Positions 15,665 through 23,404 of a DNA stretch of 64,000 nt are shown in pieces. The translations under genes and the position numbers were made by a program. The notes under the pieces are model-generated. The model searched no databases. It had not been told where the DNA came from and saw only the letters and a list, made by a program, of their open reading frames with translations. The stretch covers positions 146,878 through 210,877 of the forward strand of contig NZ_LDPV02000034.1 in the NCBI RefSeq assembly GCF_001038425.2. The letters run 5' to 3'. The first letter of the stretch is position 1. Each line of letters opens with the position of its first letter. Source of the stretch: Ornithinibacillus contaminans (GTDB lineage Bacteria > Bacillota > Bacilli > Bacillales > Amphibacillaceae).

Positions 15665-17143
15665 ATGTTTGAAAATCCGATTATTATCGATGCGATTATA
15701 AATGGGGAGAAATATAAGACGGAGAAACAAGAACCACGTGAAAATCCAACACATCCTGATGAGATAGTTGGTTATGCACCAGTAAATACTCTTGAAGATA
15801 CAGTTAAGGCAATTGATGTAGCATACGATACCTTTACTACTTGGAGAACATCACCAATGGATGAAAGGATAGAAAGGATGAGAAAGGCAATCCAAAAAAT
15901 AAAGGAACAAACATCTGAAATTGCTGCAATATTATCGCGAGAACATGGTAAAGCGCTCTATGATTCGGAAGGAGAAATTGCCGTTTCCTTAATGTGGATG
16001 GAATATGCTTGTGATCATGTAAAGGAAGTTTTAAAGAATGATGTCCAAGAACATGATAATGGGAAAACGATTATTGCAAAAGATGCTATAGGTGTGGTAT
16101 CCGCTATCTCACCTTGGAATTATCCGATCTCACTTTCAACTATTAAGGTTGCACCAGCAATATTAGCTGGGAATACCATGGTTTTAAAACCGAGTCCTCT
16201 TGCTCCGCTAGCTGTCAGTAAAGTAACCGAAATTATTGCAAATGAATTTCCACCGGGAGTGTTAAATCTTGTTCATGGGGAAGCTGATGTTGGAGTAGAA
16301 TTAACTTCCAATCCAAAAGTTGCAAAAATAGCCTTTACAGGTGGGACTGAAACCGCAAAACATATTATGAAAGCAGCAGCAGATACTATCAAACATATGA
16401 CATTAGAATTAGGTGGAAATGATGCTGCTATTGTGTTGAATGATTTTGATGTAAATGATGAAAGGGCAATGAGACGATTAGTGATTTCTAATTTCCTAAC
16501 AGCCGGGCAAATTTGTATGATAGCAAAAAGAATATACGTAGATAAATCGATCTATGAACGGTTTGTGGAAAAATATATTGAGGCAGCTAATAAGTGGATA
16601 AGAGTTGGTGACCCATTTGATAAGAACGTTACGATTGGTCCGGTAAATAATCAAAAGCAATTAACGTTTGTTCAAAGTCTAATTGATGATGCAGAAAGTA
16701 AGGGAGCAAAGGTTATTAAATTAGGCAAAATTCTAGATCAGAATCTGTATGAGGAAGGCTACTTTATGCAACCAACTGTTGTCTTAGGAGCAAATCAGGA
16801 TGACCCAATTGTAGTGGAAGAACAATTTGGCCCAACGGTTCCTATTTTACCTTTTGATGATGACGAACATGCCATTCATCTTGCTAATGATAGTATCTAT
16901 GGGTTAACAAGTTCAGTATGGGGAAAAGAAGACCATGCCTTAAAAGTCGCTAGACGGATACAGGCAGGTACAACGATGATTAATACTGCTGCCATTCAGG
17001 GACTTGATGTACGGTTCCCGTTTGGTGGTGTGAAACAGTCAGGCATGGGACGTGAGTATGGCAAGGAAGGACTTCTTGCTTACACAGATACACATGTTAT
17101 AAACTTACCGAAAGAGTTGGATTTACCGTATATACCTGAGTAA
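15665..17143 (+). CDS. NAD(P)-dependent aldehyde dehydrogenase family protein
   Basis: This 492-residue enzyme oxidises an aldehyde to the acid with NAD or NADP; the substrate is not determined, and succinate-semialdehyde is one possibility. The start at 15665 (MFENPIII) has GAAGGGA upstream; a longer in-frame extension lacks a ribosome site. Family motifs are complete: SPWNYPIS, FTGGTETAK of the nucleotide fold, general-base Glu in LELGGND, catalytic Cys in TAGQICM, and EEQFGPTVPILPF near the C-terminus. The PFGGVKQSGMGREYG terminal motif is present. It is monocistronic and marks the chromosome flank right of the island. Confidence 0.92.
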   Translation: MFENPIIIDAIINGEKYKTEKQEPRENPTHPDEIVGYAPVNTLEDTVKAIDVAYDTFTTWRTSPMDERIERMRKAIQKIKEQTSEIAAILSREHGKALYDSEGEIAVSLMWMEYACDHVKEVLKNDVQEHDNGKTIIAKDAIGVVSAISPWNYPISLSTIKVAPAILAGNTMVLKPSPLAPLAVSKVTEIIANEFPPGVLNLVHGEADVGVELTSNPKVAKIAFTGGTETAKHIMKAAADTIKHMTLELGGNDAAIVLNDFDVNDERAMRRLVISNFLTAGQICMIAKRIYVDKSIYERFVEKYIEAANKWIRVGDPFDKNVTIGPVNNQKQLTFVQSLIDDAESKGAKVIKLGKILDQNLYEEGYFMQPTVVLGANQDDPIVVEEQFGPTVPILPFDDDEHAIHLANDSIYGLTSSVWGKEDHALKVARRIQAGTTMINTAAIQGLDVRFPFGGVKQSGMGREYGKEGLLAYTDTHVINLPKELDLPYIPE

Positions 17144-17258
17144 ATATAACGTTGATTTAGAAAAAGTTGATATCATTAACAGCGATCATATCTCCTTCAA
17201 CAACAGAAAAGATGGTAAAATAATATCAATTCAAGTTGTTTGGAAGGAGCGTAGGAGC

Positions 17259-18203
17259 ATGAAACTATTAATCCTAGGCGCTGGCGCAATGGGGAGTTTG
17301 TTTGCGGGTAAATTAAAGCAAAACGGTGTGGACGTGACGATATATAATCGGTCAAATAATCATGTGGAAAAAATCCAGAGTGACGGTTTAAAGATAATTG
17401 ATAAAGAGGGAGTTGGTTCGACAGTTCAACTTCCTGTCCTAACGGATCCTGTGCAGGTAGTGGATACATATGACCTGATTCTCGTATTCGTTAAAACGTT
17501 TGCGACAGAGAACGTTTTAGATAAAGTATTACCATATATAACGAAAGAAACGCCGATTTTAACCTTGCAAAATGGGATTGGAAATATGGAGAAGATTAGC
17601 AAGCTGGCACCAGAGCATGAAGTGTTGGTGGGTGGAACATGGGCTGGAGCAAGTGTGGCTGAACCAGGGACGATATTGCATCGTGCATGGGGGAGCACAT
17701 TTATTGGTGCACCATTAGCCAATGAGCGTAAGAATGATCTGCTCATGAAGATAGCATCGACCTTCACGAAAAGTGGACTAGAAACGGAAGTAGCTGCAAA
17801 TGTTCAATCTATCATCTGGAGTAAACTGCTTGTCAATATTGCCTTCAACGGTTTAACAGCAATAACTAGATTAAAGAATGGCGATGCGATCCGTACGCAA
17901 GAAGGTAAAATGATAGTGGAGAAACTAGTGGACGAGACTGTTGAGATTGCTGCTAAAAAAGCAATACCATTGTTGTTTGAAAATCCCTACGCAGAATGTA
18001 TTCGACTCGGTGAAACAGACATAGCTATGAATACCTCCTCGATGTTAGCTGATATTCTTCATAAACGAAAAACAGAAATCGAAGCGATTAATGGGGCTAT
18101 TGTGGAAGAAGGAAGGAAGTATGGCATCAATACCCCGTATAATGAAATGATTGTTAATGTAATTAAAGTCATCGAGGAAAGTTATAGGAATATGGTAGAA
18201 TGA
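17259..18203 (+). CDS. panE: 2-dehydropantoate 2-reductase (ketopantoate reductase)
   Basis: This enzyme reduces ketopantoate to pantoate with NADPH, the second step of pantothenate synthesis. The 314-residue protein opens with the Rossmann motif LILGAGAMGSLFAG and has the C-terminal ApbA_C domain with ENVQSIIWSK-like (here NVQSIIWSKLLVN) and NPYAECI segments. The ribosome site GGAGCGTAGGAGC precedes the ATG. It converges with panBCD, which encodes the other pathway steps, and shares a terminator with them, so all pantoate and pantothenate genes cluster here. Confidence 0.93.
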   Translation: MKLLILGAGAMGSLFAGKLKQNGVDVTIYNRSNNHVEKIQSDGLKIIDKEGVGSTVQLPVLTDPVQVVDTYDLILVFVKTFATENVLDKVLPYITKETPILTLQNGIGNMEKISKLAPEHEVLVGGTWAGASVAEPGTILHRAWGSTFIGAPLANERKNDLLMKIASTFTKSGLETEVAANVQSIIWSKLLVNIAFNGLTAITRLKNGDAIRTQEGKMIVEKLVDETVEIAAKKAIPLLFENPYAECIRLGETDIAMNTSSMLADILHKRKTEIEAINGAIVEEGRKYGINTPYNEMIVNVIKVIEESYRNMVE

Positions 18204-18208
18204 TCAAA

Positions 18209-18240
18209 AAAAGTCTGACCCGCATTGGGATCAGACTTTT
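18209..18240. terminator. Bidirectional terminator between panE and panD
   Basis: AAGTCTGACC pairs with GGATCAGACTT around CGCATT with one bulge, flanked by A7 on the left and T4 on the right. It can terminate both converging transcripts. Confidence 0.85.
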
Positions 18241-18244
18241 GCTT

Positions 18245-18634
18245 TTATAATTCAACGACAGTCAATGGTGGCTCTTGTTCAAGTAGTTCGGTTACTTCAT
18301 TTTTTTCATTCATAAGAGCTACGATTGGTTTATAAGATTCAAGCTCAGCTTCTGCTACTAACGCATAGGACACGATGATAACAATATCGTCCTTTTGCAC
18401 AAGTCTTGCAGCAGCTCCATTTAAACAAATTACACCTGAACCTCTTTCACCCGGAATCACGTATGTCTCCAGCCGAGCACCATTGTTGTTATTAACAATT
18501 TGCACCTTTTCATGGGCAAGAATATTGACTTGATCTAGGATGTCTTGATCAATCGTGATACTGCCAACATAATTAAGGTTTGCTTCTGTCACACGTGCAC
18601 GATGAATTTTACTTTTCATCATTGTACGGAACAT
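18245..18634 (-). CDS. panD: Aspartate 1-decarboxylase
   Basis: PanD makes beta-alanine from aspartate. The 129-residue proenzyme has the self-cleavage site YVGSIT, where the Gly-Ser bond is cut to give the pyruvoyl group. The conserved opening [20 protein letters not shown] follows a short MFRTM extension, and NGAAARL is also present. AGGAGG is 7 bases before the ATG. It is last in panB-panC-panD, 12 bases after panC. Confidence 0.97.
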   Translation of the reverse strand: MFRTMMKSKIHRARVTEANLNYVGSITIDQDILDQVNILAHEKVQIVNNNNGARLETYVIPGERGSGVICLNGAAARLVQKDDIVIIVSYALVAEAELESYKPIVALMNEKNEVTELLEQEPPLTVVEL

Positions 18635-18646
18635 GGTAGTTTCCTC

Positions 18647-19519
18647 CTAATTGTAACGGGTAATCAAGCTCCCGTTTTCATCTAGTAGTAGATTGTCAAT
18701 CAGTCTAGCATGTTCAAAGAAAACTGCTGTTGCTAGTATGATTGGTTGATCCACACTGGTTACTTGTTCGAGTGATGGGTAGCTTAATAATTCTACATAA
18801 TCAATTCTACCAGAAATATTTAGTTCAATCGTTTTCGTCACTTCATCGATAATTCGCTGTGGGTCGCGTTCACCACTTAAGAGAAGTTGCTTTCCTGCTT
18901 GTAAGCCTTTGGATAACGAGACAGCTTCTTTCCTTTCTGTCTCAGATAAATAGACATTACGGCTACTTTTCGCTAATCCGTCCGCTTCTCTAACCGTTGG
19001 TAATCCAACTAACGCAATAGGAAAATTAAGATCTTGTATAAGAGCATCAATCACGGCTACCTGTTGTGCATCCTTCAAACCAAAATAAGCTTTAGTTGGC
19101 TGAATCAGATGGAATAGCTTTGTAACCACGGTAAGGACACCATCAAAATGACCAGGACGAGAACGACCACATAGCACATCAACTCTTCTTGTTATTCCCA
19201 TTTGGATAATCATAGGTTGAGGATACATTTCTTCAGCCGTTGGCATAAATAATACATCAATACCGACTTCCTCGGCAAGCTGTGTATCTTTTTGCTCATT
19301 TCTAGGGTATTTTTCAAAGTCCTCATTTGGTCCGAACTGCAAGGGGTTGACGAAAATGCTAGCAACAACGATATCGTTTTCTTGTTTTGCTGCTCGCATT
19401 AATTGTAGATGTCCGTCATGTAGAAAGCCCATGGTAGCAACGAATCCTATTTGTTTATTTTGTGCCTTATAATCTTGGATAACTTTTTTAATCGCATCTA
19501 TTGTACGAATAACCTTCAT
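18647..19519 (-). CDS. panC: Pantothenate synthetase (pantoate-beta-alanine ligase)
   Basis: This enzyme joins pantoate and beta-alanine with ATP. The 290-residue protein has the nucleotidyltransferase HIGH-like GFLHDGHLQLM, SIFVNPLQFGPNEDF, and FGLKDAQQVAVI (KMSK-like region: KSSRNVYLS). GGAGAAATAA precedes the ATG. It lies between panB (13 bases upstream) and panD, and the tight spacing indicates an operon. Confidence 0.97.
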   Translation of the reverse strand: MKVIRTIDAIKKVIQDYKAQNKQIGFVATMGFLHDGHLQLMRAAKQENDIVVASIFVNPLQFGPNEDFEKYPRNEQKDTQLAEEVGIDVLFMPTAEEMYPQPMIIQMGITRRVDVLCGRSRPGHFDGVLTVVTKLFHLIQPTKAYFGLKDAQQVAVIDALIQDLNFPIALVGLPTVREADGLAKSSRNVYLSETERKEAVSLSKGLQAGKQLLLSGERDPQRIIDEVTKTIELNISGRIDYVELLSYPSLEQVTSVDQPIILATAVFFEHARLIDNLLLDENGSLITRYN

Positions 19520-19532
19520 TTATTTCTCCGCC

Positions 19533-20363
19533 TTATTCTGATTTTGGTAGTATACCTATATTTTTCAAGAAAAAAGTGTGTGCTGCTTGCGGAAAACGGT
19601 TTTGTTTTACGTCCGTCATATAACTTTGTAGGGCTTCTTTTCCTATTGCATTAAAATCAGCATAGGATTGCACAAATTTCGGTAAGCGGTCGACCCCATA
19701 TTGCATGATATCATGATAAACGAGCACTTGCCCATCACATTCTGCACCTGCCCCAATACCTATAGTGGGAATTGGAATTGATTTCGTGATCAACTCCGCA
19801 AGCTCAGTTGGAACACATTCTAGCACGAGTGCAGCAGCACCATGGTCAGCGACCTTTTTGGCATCATCAAGTAGTTTTTTGGCTGTTGCCTCATCTTTGC
19901 CTTGGACTTTATAACCACCTAGCACATTGACAGATTGTGGTGTTAGACCTAGATGTGCAACAACTGGTATCCCAGCATCAGTTAATCTTGTAATGAGTTG
20001 TAGTATTTCCTCCGTTGCGCCTTCGATTTTCAAGCTTTGTGCATTTGTTTCCTGGAAAATCTTAGCGGCAGTCCGTAACGAATCTTCTAAGGAAATATGA
20101 TAGGACATAAAAGGCATATCCACTACGGTGAATGTATTCGGAGCCCCGCGCTTTACTGCTTTTCCATGATGAATCATATCTTCTGATGTTACCTGAACAG
20201 TTGAATCATAGCCTAGAACAACCATTCCTAATGAATCCCCAACAAGAATCATATCGACTCCTGCTTGCTCTGCTTGTTTTGCAGATGGGTAGTCATAGGC
20301 TGTAACCATGGAAATCTTGTCACTATTTACTTTCATTTTCTTTAAATCTAGAACACTTATCAA
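19533..20363 (-). CDS. panB: 3-methyl-2-oxobutanoate hydroxymethyltransferase
   Basis: PanB makes ketopantoate from alpha-ketoisovalerate and methylene-THF, the first committed step. The 276-residue protein has the family motifs [34 protein letters not shown] and [19 protein letters not shown]. Translation appears to start at TTG with GGGGAGG nine bases upstream. It is first in panBCD; the promoter should lie within 20364-20480. Confidence 0.96.
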   Translation of the reverse strand: MISVLDLKKMKVNSDKISMVTAYDYPSAKQAEQAGVDMILVGDSLGMVVLGYDSTVQVTSEDMIHHGKAVKRGAPNTFTVVDMPFMSYHISLEDSLRTAAKIFQETNAQSLKIEGATEEILQLITRLTDAGIPVVAHLGLTPQSVNVLGGYKVQGKDEATAKKLLDDAKKVADHGAAALVLECVPTELAELITKSIPIPTIGIGAGAECDGQVLVYHDIMQYGVDRLPKFVQSYADFNAIGKEALQSYMTDVKQNRFPQAAHTFFLKNIGILPKSE

Positions 20364-20638
20364 AACGATTCGCCTCCCCAGTAAAGATAGTTGTATTGTA
20401 TCAACATTAGTTAACCGATAACATTATAAAACATTTAATTGAACTATATTATACAGGAAAATAGAGGAATAGATAAGCTGGAGGTGGGTAATTATTATGC
20501 AGGGGTAACGGTTCGACTAAATGGAAAGAAGGTTTCGTTTTACCATATTATCTACCAATGTTCTTTGGTATAATTTATCTAAAATAATTGGATACATAAA
20601 CAGTAGCATTATCCAAATTAAAAAAGGAGGAACTTGTA

Positions 20639-21010
20639 TTGAAGGTATTCAACGAATTTTTAGCAAAAATAGATAATCCTGATCAACGGTATCGGATGGA
20701 AGAGGTATTAAGCTGGGTAAATAATAATTTCCAAGGTTTAGAGCCGGTAATGAAATGGAATCAGCCAATGTTTACGGATCATGGCACATACATCATCGGC
20801 TTCAGTGCTGCAAAAAATCATTTTAGTGTCGCGCCAGAGAGGGTAACGATGGAACGTTATTTAGATGATATTGTAAATGCGGGCTATGACCATACAAAGG
20901 AATTAATACGAATCAAGTGGAGCGAACCAATAGATTATTCCCTATTAGGGAAGATAATAGAGTTTAACAGAATGGATAAGGCTGAATACACGAATTTCTG
21001 GCGGAAATAA
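20639..21010 (+). CDS. DUF1801 / YdhG-type iron chaperone-like protein
   Basis: This 123-residue protein of the YdhG/Fra-like (DUF1801) family has the signatures MKWNQPMFTDHGTYIIGFSA and FSVAPERVTMERY. Family members bind iron or are annotated as intracellular iron chaperones; the role in this strain is unknown. Translation starts at TTG, eight bases after AAGGAGG. It is monocistronic, downstream of panBCD in the opposite direction. Confidence 0.8.
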   Translation: MKVFNEFLAKIDNPDQRYRMEEVLSWVNNNFQGLEPVMKWNQPMFTDHGTYIIGFSAAKNHFSVAPERVTMERYLDDIVNAGYDHTKELIRIKWSEPIDYSLLGKIIEFNRMDKAEYTNFWRK

Positions 21011-21159
21011 GAAAAAAGTATTCTATTCGAAAAAAATTTCCATCTACCCTATTGCTATACAGTCTGGCAGGAGTTAACTTGTGATTGGATTTTCATGTAT
21101 ATTTCTTCGCTGAATGCCAAGACTTAATACGGTAGTAAAAATAAATGAGGCGAGAGGGT

Positions 21160-21567
21160 ATGTATTTTTTTCGAGGAGATGTCCATAAATTATTCCTTAG
21201 TGTGAAAGATGCAAAGAATAGTCGGTCAATTAAGCAATTGAAGGAAGTGGAAGAGATTAAATCCTTCTATGAATCTCTTGATAGAACTACACTTCAATTA
21301 TTATATTATCGGATGATTAAAGAACAAAATGGGATGGGTGCTATTCCGATTTTTGTAACAGCAATCCCATGGTTATTATTTTTATTTTCTAGTAAGATAC
21401 AGGATGTTTTGTTTCGTAATGGCAATTTAATTTGGGCGATTTTCGTGACATTGTATCTTATATTATTAACTGTTAGTGTAGTCTTTCATTTTCGAGAAAG
21501 GGCATGGGCAGCGTTTCATATTGAGGTAATCAATGATATTCTTCATGACCGAGTAAAATCAGAATAA
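21160..21567 (+). CDS. Small membrane protein of unknown function (two TM segments)
   Basis: This 135-residue protein has a charged N-terminal 70 residues and two hydrophobic segments (IPIFVTAIPWLLFLF and LIWAIFVTLYLILLTVSVVF). The ATG at 21160 is preferred because GAGG lies 9 bases before it; an in-frame ATG at 21145 lacks a site. The family is not recognised. A terminator follows at once, so it is monocistronic. Confidence 0.6.
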   Translation: MYFFRGDVHKLFLSVKDAKNSRSIKQLKEVEEIKSFYESLDRTTLQLLYYRMIKEQNGMGAIPIFVTAIPWLLFLFSSKIQDVLFRNGNLIWAIFVTLYLILLTVSVVFHFRERAWAAFHIEVINDILHDRVKSE

Positions 21568-21575
21568 GCGAGATT

Positions 21576-21609
21576 AGAAGTTCCAATGCAGAGTGGGCTT
21601 CTTTTTTTA
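21576..21609 (+). terminator. Terminator after the 21160 membrane-protein gene
   Basis: AGAAG...CTTCT with inner CCA...TGG pairs forms an imperfect stem followed by T7. Confidence 0.7.
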
Positions 21610-21689
21610 TGGGTAAATACTATGAAAATGATGAATATCTATGAAAATTTTGGAAAGAATGAAGCTATATTAGGAAATGGAGGTAGCCT

Positions 21690-22169
21690 ATGAGAAAAAT
21701 AGAACTAACTTTTTTGTTACTGCTTACAGCATTTATGATTACAGCATGCGGTGATGCGGATGATTCAACTGCAAATCTCCCAACCGATACCGATTCAGAA
21801 AGTCAACCTGCCATGAATGCTGACGATCTGGTAGAAAGAATGCAAGAGTTGGACTATACAGTGATAGATTTTGATGTGTTGTATGCCGATTCAGAGTTCG
21901 AAGGAGAGATTGCAAGTGATGGTGGATTAATTGAAGCCGAGCTGTATGACCCGACGAATGACATGAATGCACGTGGTCGTGCGGCTTTTGATGCTATGTT
22001 TCCATTTGCAAAGAGCTTAGAAGTGCATTATGACATGACAGACACAGAAGCAATCGCGGCATCACTTGAAACGTTTAACCTACCAGATAATTACTTGAAA
22101 GCAGTTCTTGAAGTCGAGTTCAAGGATGGAATGACAAAAACGTTTGAAGTGAAAAATCATGAAATGTAA
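21690..22169 (+). CDS. YusW-like lipoprotein
   Basis: This 159-residue secreted lipoprotein has an N-terminal signal peptide ending in the lipobox ITAC, so the mature protein should be lipid-anchored outside the cell. An acidic, Ser/Thr-rich linker follows. The folded part matches the YusW-like family (MQELDYTVIDFDVLYAD, then a C-terminal LKAVLEVEFKDGMTKTFEVK). Function is unknown. GGAGG six bases before the ATG supports the start. The PQQ-type dehydrogenase follows 38 bases later in the same direction, possibly cotranscribed. Confidence 0.75.
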   Translation: MRKIELTFLLLLTAFMITACGDADDSTANLPTDTDSESQPAMNADDLVERMQELDYTVIDFDVLYADSEFEGEIASDGGLIEAELYDPTNDMNARGRAAFDAMFPFAKSLEVHYDMTDTEAIAASLETFNLPDNYLKAVLEVEFKDGMTKTFEVKNHEM

Positions 22170-22207
22170 CCATGTTAGTGGAAATCAAAAAGATGAGGTG
22201 AAAGTAA

Positions 22208-23356
22208 TTGAAAAAATATGGCTTTATTGCACTGATAGGTGTGCTGTTGTTAGTGAGTGTTTACTTCCTATTTGCTTCTAATCAAGATAGGGCAGATCAG
22301 GATGAGCAATCGAGTAATGTAGAAAATCCAGATGCAGTAGAAGTGTTAGAGGAATCGATTGAAGTAGTTTCGTCAGATGATGGGAATATTAATGCGAATA
22401 AATTATCTATTCCTTGGACGATAAATAAAAATGGTAGTACTTTTTATTTGAGTCAGCGTGATGGAACGGTTGTAGAGATTGATAGCGACTTTGGCTTAGT
22501 GGAAGTCCAAGATGTACAAGTATCAGAAAAGATATTGCATGAGGGAGAAGGCGGGTTCTTAGGGTTTACGTTAGCACCTGATTTTGCAACAACAAATAGA
22601 GCATTTGCATTTCATACCTATGATGAAGAAGGAACAACACTGAATCGAATCGTTTCGTTAGTATTGGAAGGTTCTACATGGCAAGAAGAGGCTGTGTTAG
22701 TGGATAACATTCCAGGTGGTGAAATTAATAATGGCGGGAGAATCCAAATTGGTCCAGATGACAAGCTATATGCCACAACCGGGGATACTGGTAATGGGGA
22801 GTTAGCACAGGATTTGGATAGTTTAGCCGGTAAAATTTTGCGTTTAGAACTTAATGGAGAGGTTCCAGAGGATAATCCATTTGAAGATTCTTATGTATTC
22901 TCGTATGGTCATCGAAATTCGCAAGGCTTGACCTGGGATGAAAATGGGAATTTGTATAGTTCTGAGCACGGAGAAAATGGGCATGATGAGGTAAACTTAA
23001 TTGAAGCTGGTAAGAACTATGGATGGCCAGTAATTCAAGGTGATGAAGAAGCACCTGATATGGAAACGCCTGTCTATCATTCTGGTGACGATACATGGGC
23101 ACCTTCGGGAATGGCCTTTAAAGATGGAAGATTGTTTATTGCATCGCTTGCAGGGCAGAAGATATTTACCTATGATTTAGCCAACGGTGAAATTCAAGAC
23201 TTCTACGATGAAGCGGGTAGATTGCGTGATGTCTTTATTGGTGAAGGAGATGCGCTATTTACAATCACGAATAATCATGATGAACGCGGTGAGCCGACTG
23301 AAAAAGACGATCGATTAATTTCCATTCCATTAACTGAAAAATCATCAACCAACTAA
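22208..23356 (+). CDS. PQQ-dependent sugar dehydrogenase-like protein (glucose/sorbosone DH family)
   Basis: This 382-residue protein has an N-terminal membrane anchor or signal (FIALIGVLLLVSVYFLFAS), placing the catalytic part outside the membrane. The body is a soluble-GDH-type beta-propeller: SIPWTINKNGSTFYLSQRDG, EGGFLGFTLAPDF, GRIQIGPDDKLYATTGDTG, SYGHRNSQGLTWD and GKNYGWP are all typical. Family members use PQQ and Ca2+ to oxidise sugars, but several homologues have unknown substrates. The start is TTG with GAGGTGA upstream. It converges with a second quinoprotein gene at 23405. Confidence 0.85.
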   Translation: MKKYGFIALIGVLLLVSVYFLFASNQDRADQDEQSSNVENPDAVEVLEESIEVVSSDDGNINANKLSIPWTINKNGSTFYLSQRDGTVVEIDSDFGLVEVQDVQVSEKILHEGEGGFLGFTLAPDFATTNRAFAFHTYDEEGTTLNRIVSLVLEGSTWQEEAVLVDNIPGGEINNGGRIQIGPDDKLYATTGDTGNGELAQDLDSLAGKILRLELNGEVPEDNPFEDSYVFSYGHRNSQGLTWDENGNLYSSEHGENGHDEVNLIEAGKNYGWPVIQGDEEAPDMETPVYHSGDDTWAPSGMAFKDGRLFIASLAGQKIFTYDLANGEIQDFYDEAGRLRDVFIGEGDALFTITNNHDERGEPTEKDDRLISIPLTEKSSTN

Positions 23357-23361
23357 GAGAG

Positions 23362-23401
23362 AAGGTAATTGCCTAAAGCTGTGCTGGCAATTACCTTTTT
23401 G
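23362..23401 (+). terminator. Terminator between the two convergent quinoprotein genes
   Basis: A perfect 12-bp stem AAGGTAATTGCC with GGCAATTACCTT and a 12-base loop is followed by TTTTTG on the plus strand. It may also slow the minus-strand transcript. Confidence 0.85.
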
Positions 23402-23404
23402 TTG

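Noticed and set aside
17197..17469. 90-residue minus-strand open frame opposite panE
   Set aside because: It is a shadow of panE with no ribosome site or homology pattern.
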